Shown here: positions 50,412-54,471 of the stretch, piece after piece
Layout: each line of letters starts with the position of its first letter
How positions within the stretch are numbered: the stretch's first letter is position 1
Assembly (NCBI GenBank): GCA_000440235.1
Contig: ALKQ01000063.1
Location: forward strand, 1 to 54,471
Origin: Streptococcus suis 10581
Lineage (GTDB): Bacteria; Bacillota; Bacilli; Lactobacillales; Streptococcaceae
Direction: 5' to 3'
DNA length: 54,471 nt
Translations under genes and position numbers: made by a program
Notes under the pieces: generated by a model
Seen by the model: the letters and a program-made list of their open reading frames with translations, nothing else
The model's database searches: none
Told to the model about the DNA's origin: nothing

Positions 50412-53048
50412 ATGAAAAAAAATAAATTATTATTAATCGATGGCTCTTCGGTAGCCTTCCGTGCCTTCTTTGCACTTTACAATCAAATTGATCGTTTTAA
50501 GAGTCCGACAGGTCTTCACACCAATGCCATATACGGCTTCAATCTCATGCTGGACCACATGATGAAGCGGATTGAGCCGACCCACATTCTTGTGGCTTTT
50601 GATGCTGGAAAGACCACTTTCCGTACGGAGATGTATGCAGACTATAAGGCAGGTCGTGCCAAGACTCCAGACGAATTCCGTGAGCAGTTTCCTTTTATCC
50701 GTCAGATGTTGGATGCCATGGGAGTCAAGCATTACGAACTGGATCAGTACGAGGCAGACGATATTATCGGTACCTTGGACAAAATGGCAGAGCGGACAGA
50801 GATTCCTTTCGATGTGACCATTGTTAGCGGTGATAAGGATTTGATCCAGCTGACTGATGAGAACACCGTAGTCGAGATTTCCAAGAAAGGCGTTGCCGAA
50901 TTCGAAGAATTTACCCCAGCCTACCTCATGGAAAAAATGGGTATCACTCCTGCTCAGTTTATTGACCTCAAGGCTTTGATGGGAGATAAGTCCGATAACA
51001 TCCCTGGCGTGACCAAAATCGGTGAAAAAACAGGTCTAAAACTCCTGACAGAATTTGGTTCTTTGGATGGTATCTACGAAAACATTGACAGCATGAAGGC
51101 ATCTAAGATGAAAGAAAACCTGATTGCTGATAAGGAACAAGCATTTCTTTCTCGAACCCTTGCCACCATTGACACCAATGCTCCAATCGAAATTGGTCTG
51201 GATGACATTGTTTATCAAGGCCCTAAGGTGGATGAACTGGGACAATTTTATGATGACATGGGCTTCAAGCAATTAAGGGCTCAGTTAGGTACGACCAGCT
51301 CGCAAGAGGAAGCGGTACTCGATTTCCAAATCGTAACGGAAATCAGCCCCGCTATGCTCAAACAAGACCAGTTTTTCTATTTTGAAATCTTGGGTGAAAA
51401 TTATCACCGAGAGGATTTGGTTGGTTTAGCTTGGGGAGATAAGGAGAAAATCTATGTCGGAGGGCCTGAGCTACTTGATAGTCCAGTCTTGCGTGACTTT
51501 TTAGAAAAACAAACCATAAAAACCTATGATTTTAAGCGTGGAAAAGTTCTTCTCGACCGAAAAGAGATTACGCTACCTCCAGCTACTTTCGATAGCCGTC
51601 TAGCCAAATACTTGCTTTCCACCGTTGAGGACAATTCCCTAACAACCATTGCCAACCTCTATGGTCAGACCAGTCTTGTTCCAGATGAGGCAATTTATGG
51701 CAAGGGTGCTAAGTTAGACTTGCCAGAACGCGAGATCTTTTTCCCACACTTGGCACGTAAGGTTCAGGTTTTGATTGAGACAGAAGAGCCGATGTTGACC
51801 AAATTAGAAGAAAATCAGCAATTAGATCTTTTGTTTGACATGGAGTTACCACTGGCAAATGTTTTAGCTAAGATGGAAATTGCTGGTATTAAAGTGGAAG
51901 CTGAGACTCTCAAAGCTATGCAATCTGAAAACGAAGTTTTGATTGACCAGTTGACCAAGGAAATCTATGAACTAGCTGGTCAGGAATTTAATATCAATTC
52001 GCCTAAGCAGCTTGGGACCATTCTCTTTGAAGAGATGGGACTACCATTGGAATATACCAAGAAAACCAAGACAGGCTATTCAACAGCAGTAGATGTCTTA
52101 GAACGATTAGCGCCAATTGCACCAGTTGTTTCAAAAATCTTGGAATACCGTCAGATTACCAAGCTTCAATCAACTTATGTAGTCGGCTTGCAGGATGCCA
52201 TTTTAGAAGACGGGAAGATTCATACCCGCTATGTGCAGGACTTGACACAAACAGGTCGCCTATCTTCGACGGACCCTAACTTGCAAAATATCCCTGTTCG
52301 TCTAGAACAAGGGCGCTTGATTCGTAAGGCATTTGTGCCATCGCTTGAAAATAGTGTCCTTTTGGCATCGGACTATTCACAGATTGAATTGCGCGTCTTG
52401 GCTCATATTTCTCAGGACCAGCATTTGATTGAGGCCTTCCAGCAAGGTGCAGATATTCACACTTCGACAGCTATGCGGGTCTTCGGTATCGAAAAAGCTG
52501 AGGATGTGACACCAAATGACCGTCGGAATGCCAAGGCTGTAAACTTCGGTGTCGTCTATGGCATTTCAGATTTCGGTCTATCCAATAACTTGGGGATTAC
52601 ACGTAAGGAAGCTAAAGCCTATATCGATACCTATTTTGAACGCTTCCCAGGAATTAAGAATTACATGGAAACCATTGTTCGTGAGGCACGTGATAAGGGT
52701 TATGTAGAGACGATTTACAAACGCCGTCGTGAATTACCAGATATAAACTCTCGCAATTTCAATGTCCGTAATTTTGCGGAACGAACAGCCATCAACTCAC
52801 CAATTCAAGGTTCGGCCGCAGATATTCTCAAAGTAGCCATGATTAATCTCGACAAGGCTTTGACTGAAGCAGGTCTTGCGACACGTATGTTATTGCAAGT
52901 ACACGATGAGATTGTTTTGGAAGTCCCAGTGGCAGAGCTAGAAACGGTAAAAGCCATGGTAAAGGAGACCATGGAATCGGCGATTAGCCTGTCTGTACCA
53001 TTGATTGCGGATGAAAATGAGGGACCGACATGGTATGAAGCTAAGTAA
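50412..53048 (+). CDS. polA: DNA polymerase I
   Basis: An 878-aa family A polymerase. Domains: 5'-3' exonuclease (about 1-290), a degenerate 3'-5' exonuclease region (about 300-470, without the DxE metal ligands, as usual in Gram-positive bacteria) and polymerase (about 480-878) with motif A DYSQIELR, motif B RRNAKAVNFGVVYG and motif C QVHDE. It functions in Okazaki fragment processing and repair. The following lipoprotein gene begins 12 bases after its stop and is probably co-transcribed. Confidence 0.97.
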   Translation: MKKNKLLLIDGSSVAFRAFFALYNQIDRFKSPTGLHTNAIYGFNLMLDHMMKRIEPTHILVAFDAGKTTFRTEMYADYKAGRAKTPDEFREQFPFIRQMLDAMGVKHYELDQYEADDIIGTLDKMAERTEIPFDVTIVSGDKDLIQLTDENTVVEISKKGVAEFEEFTPAYLMEKMGITPAQFIDLKALMGDKSDNIPGVTKIGEKTGLKLLTEFGSLDGIYENIDSMKASKMKENLIADKEQAFLSRTLATIDTNAPIEIGLDDIVYQGPKVDELGQFYDDMGFKQLRAQLGTTSSQEEAVLDFQIVTEISPAMLKQDQFFYFEILGENYHREDLVGLAWGDKEKIYVGGPELLDSPVLRDFLEKQTIKTYDFKRGKVLLDRKEITLPPATFDSRLAKYLLSTVEDNSLTTIANLYGQTSLVPDEAIYGKGAKLDLPEREIFFPHLARKVQVLIETEEPMLTKLEENQQLDLLFDMELPLANVLAKMEIAGIKVEAETLKAMQSENEVLIDQLTKEIYELAGQEFNINSPKQLGTILFEEMGLPLEYTKKTKTGYSTAVDVLERLAPIAPVVSKILEYRQITKLQSTYVVGLQDAILEDGKIHTRYVQDLTQTGRLSSTDPNLQNIPVRLEQGRLIRKAFVPSLENSVLLASDYSQIELRVLAHISQDQHLIEAFQQGADIHTSTAMRVFGIEKAEDVTPNDRRNAKAVNFGVVYGISDFGLSNNLGITRKEAKAYIDTYFERFPGIKNYMETIVREARDKGYVETIYKRRRELPDINSRNFNVRNFAERTAINSPIQGSAADILKVAMINLDKALTEAGLATRMLLQVHDEIVLEVPVAELETVKAMVKETMESAISLSVPLIADENEGPTWYEAK

Positions 53049-53060
53049 GAAAGGAAGAGT

Positions 53061-53816
53061 ATGAAAAAGATAGTTCTTTGTATTGGTCTATGTAGTCTTC
53101 TGCTCGCAGGTTGCGGAAAAACAGCGCAGAAGGCAGAGAAAACACCAGCTTCTTCAGGGGAAGAGTTTTCAACCACTTTACCGATTTTGCAAGAAAAGCA
53201 GGATACTACGAACGAACAGTTCAATGTTCTAGCAAATGCAGAGCTTGTAGCTGTTAATAGTACACCACCTGCTGACGAAACGCAAAAAGGCCACAAGATT
53301 TATGCGGCCAATAATGGTGTTGCTGAAAAAGATGAAAATGGGAATATCAAGGAATATTTCCGTTATTATGATGTGCCATCTACTTGGACAATTAATGCAG
53401 AAAATACTCAGGATGAGACAGTCGCTGCAGTCTATGATGTTAAAGAGGGGGGAAGCAATTACATGGTTCAACTCTATAATATCAATGCTTTTAATCAGTC
53501 TCCATTGGAAGACGGTCGCAATATGACGCCGGAGGAATTAGAAGCACGGATGCTTGAAACAAATCATTCTTTCAGTGAAAAGACGGTTGTCACAATCAAT
53601 GGTCAGGAATGGCAGGTTGGGCGACAGTTATTAACAGATCAAAAATTAGCTCGTCTGACTTTTTATCGGATGGAATCAACAGCTGCTTATGATGACTCCG
53701 TGGTTGTGGGTTCAATCTATTATTCCTTAGATCCAGGAACCGATAAAGATCGGACCAACCTTAAAAAGGTTATCGGGCAAGTTAAGGATGTCGTGTACCA
53801 AATTGCTAAAAAATAA
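53061..53816 (+). CDS. Putative lipoprotein of unknown function
   Basis: A 251-aa protein with a lipoprotein signal peptide (LLLAGC, lipidated C18), an unstructured Lys/Glu/Ser linker (to about 60) and one globular domain with alternating strands and helices. I do not recognise the family. It has the ribosome binding site AAAGGAAG and sits close behind polA. The final segment (KKVIGQVKDVVYQIAKK) is helical. Confidence 0.75.
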   Translation: MKKIVLCIGLCSLLLAGCGKTAQKAEKTPASSGEEFSTTLPILQEKQDTTNEQFNVLANAELVAVNSTPPADETQKGHKIYAANNGVAEKDENGNIKEYFRYYDVPSTWTINAENTQDETVAAVYDVKEGGSNYMVQLYNINAFNQSPLEDGRNMTPEELEARMLETNHSFSEKTVVTINGQEWQVGRQLLTDQKLARLTFYRMESTAAYDDSVVVGSIYYSLDPGTDKDRTNLKKVIGQVKDVVYQIAKK

Positions 53817-53935
53817 TCAAGGTAGACAAGCTATAATCAGTAACGAGTTAAAACTGACAAGATTGTGGTATAGCACACCTTATTCATTAAGCTTTTATTG
53901 AGTCTAACATTTAATATAGATTAAAGGAGGTCTTT

Positions 53936-54373
53936 ATGTCTTATTCCTTCCAAAATCCTAGTCAGGACATTATCTTTGACTATCTGAAAAATGCTAAGAC
54001 CATTGCAGTGGTCGGTTTGTCTAGTCGAGAAGAGACGGCAGCCTACCGCGTTTCCAAGCTCATGCAGGAAGCGGGCTATAAAATTATTCCAGTTAATCCC
54101 AAGGCTGCTGGTGGGACTGTTTTAGGCGAGTTGGTCTATAGTAGTCTAGCAGAGATTGACCAACCTATTGATATTGTAGATGTTTTCCGCAGAAGTGAAT
54201 TTTTACCAGAGGTAGCACAGGAATTTATCCAGTCGAACGCCAAAGTTTTCTGGGCTCAACTCGGTTTAGAAAGCCAAGAAGCAGAAAAACTATTGCGTCA
54301 GGCAGGTCGTAACGATATTGTCATGAATAAATGTATCAAGATTGAATATCTTGAAATGAAAGAACAATACTAA
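53936..54373 (+). CDS. CoA-binding domain protein (YccU-like)
   Basis: A 145-aa Rossmann-fold protein of the CoA-binding family (TIAVVGLSSREETAAYRVSKLM near the N-terminus, then IPVNPKA and VDVFRRSEF). Such proteins bind CoA or acyl-CoA; their exact role is unknown. In pneumococcus a homologue also follows polA (SP0033). The ribosome binding site is AAAGGAGG. Confidence 0.88.
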   Translation: MSYSFQNPSQDIIFDYLKNAKTIAVVGLSSREETAAYRVSKLMQEAGYKIIPVNPKAAGGTVLGELVYSSLAEIDQPIDIVDVFRRSEFLPEVAQEFIQSNAKVFWAQLGLESQEAEKLLRQAGRNDIVMNKCIKIEYLEMKEQY

Positions 54374-54375
54374 TA

Positions 54376-54471
54376 GAGGCTGAGCAGAAAGTCCATCCTC
54401 GCTTCTCAGAGTTCGTGTCAACATCTCAGCGCAGTGGTTGATTGGCAGATTTGTTCGTGTTTCACACTCCA
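54376..54471 (-). repeat. Dispersed structured repeat, inverted copy cut by the window end
   Basis: Read on the minus strand this matches the second half of the repeats at 48568 and 48820: GGAGTGTGAAACACGAACAA, CAATCAACCACTGCGCTGAG, and CTCAGCCTC at the end. It has the CAAATCTG form of the hairpin 2 arm, as in the copy at 48820. It begins 2 bases after the stop of the CoA-binding gene. Confidence 0.8.

Overview
This window looks like chromosomal DNA of a low-GC streptococcus, most probably Streptococcus suis or a close relative. The evidence is gene order: ybeY-dgkA-era-mutM-coaE-pmrA-rpmG-secG-rnr-smpB-(insert)-tehB and polA-CoA-binding protein follow the pneumococcal order as I remember it. 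A Nan sialic-acid locus, two BOX-type repeats and an LPXTG surface enzyme agree. The species is an inference from gene content; no alignment was run.

Layout. 0-4.2 kb: tRNA-Thr(GGT), then a leader peptide and terminator ahead of a heterodimeric ABC multidrug exporter. 4.3-4.9 kb: an AhpD-like protein. 4.9-16.7 kb: a sialic-acid regulon with two nanE copies, each behind a near-identical promoter carrying a cre site and inverted repeats that could bind the RpiR regulator. Copy 1 leads an ABC transporter, a YhcH protein, a YesL-like protein, the lyase, a ROK kinase and an esterase. Copy 2 leads a PTS IIBC transporter. The regulator gene is convergent at the end. 16.7-25.6 kb: the housekeeping block, interrupted between era and mutM by about 690 bp of tandem hairpin-rich repeats and between secG and rnr by a second kind of repeat.

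25.6-29.5 kb: a TPR-type HTH regulator divergent from a one-gene ABC transporter, then a zinc alcohol dehydrogenase whose promoter has the 19-bp spacer typical of MerR-family control. 29.6-35.7 kb: tehB, a secreted LPXTG-anchored C69 dipeptidase, copA behind two cop boxes, a BOX repeat and tpx. 35.7-39.5 kb: an AT-rich island with a second TPR-HTH regulator, a short transcribed region ending in a terminator, bacteriocin-immunity-type ABC genes and a 20-codon remnant of a C39-peptidase (LanT/ComA-like) exporter. 39.5-44.4 kb: a third TPR-HTH regulator followed by an unannotated 42-aa Phr-like secreted peptide, divergent from an operon for a small secreted protein and a three-part ABC-2 transporter. 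44.5-48.6 kb: a MacB/FtsX-like ABC pair with a huge coiled-coil permease. 48.6-54.5 kb: two copies of a structured repeat, a membrane/permuted-NlpC fusion, polA, a lipoprotein, a CoA-binding protein and a further inverted copy of the repeat.

The most promising material is the set of three related peptide-sensing-type regulators, each beside a different ABC module, with the Phr-like peptide gene at 43894-44022; and the dispersed hairpin repeats, whose copies differ by compensatory base changes and so appear to be under structural constraint.
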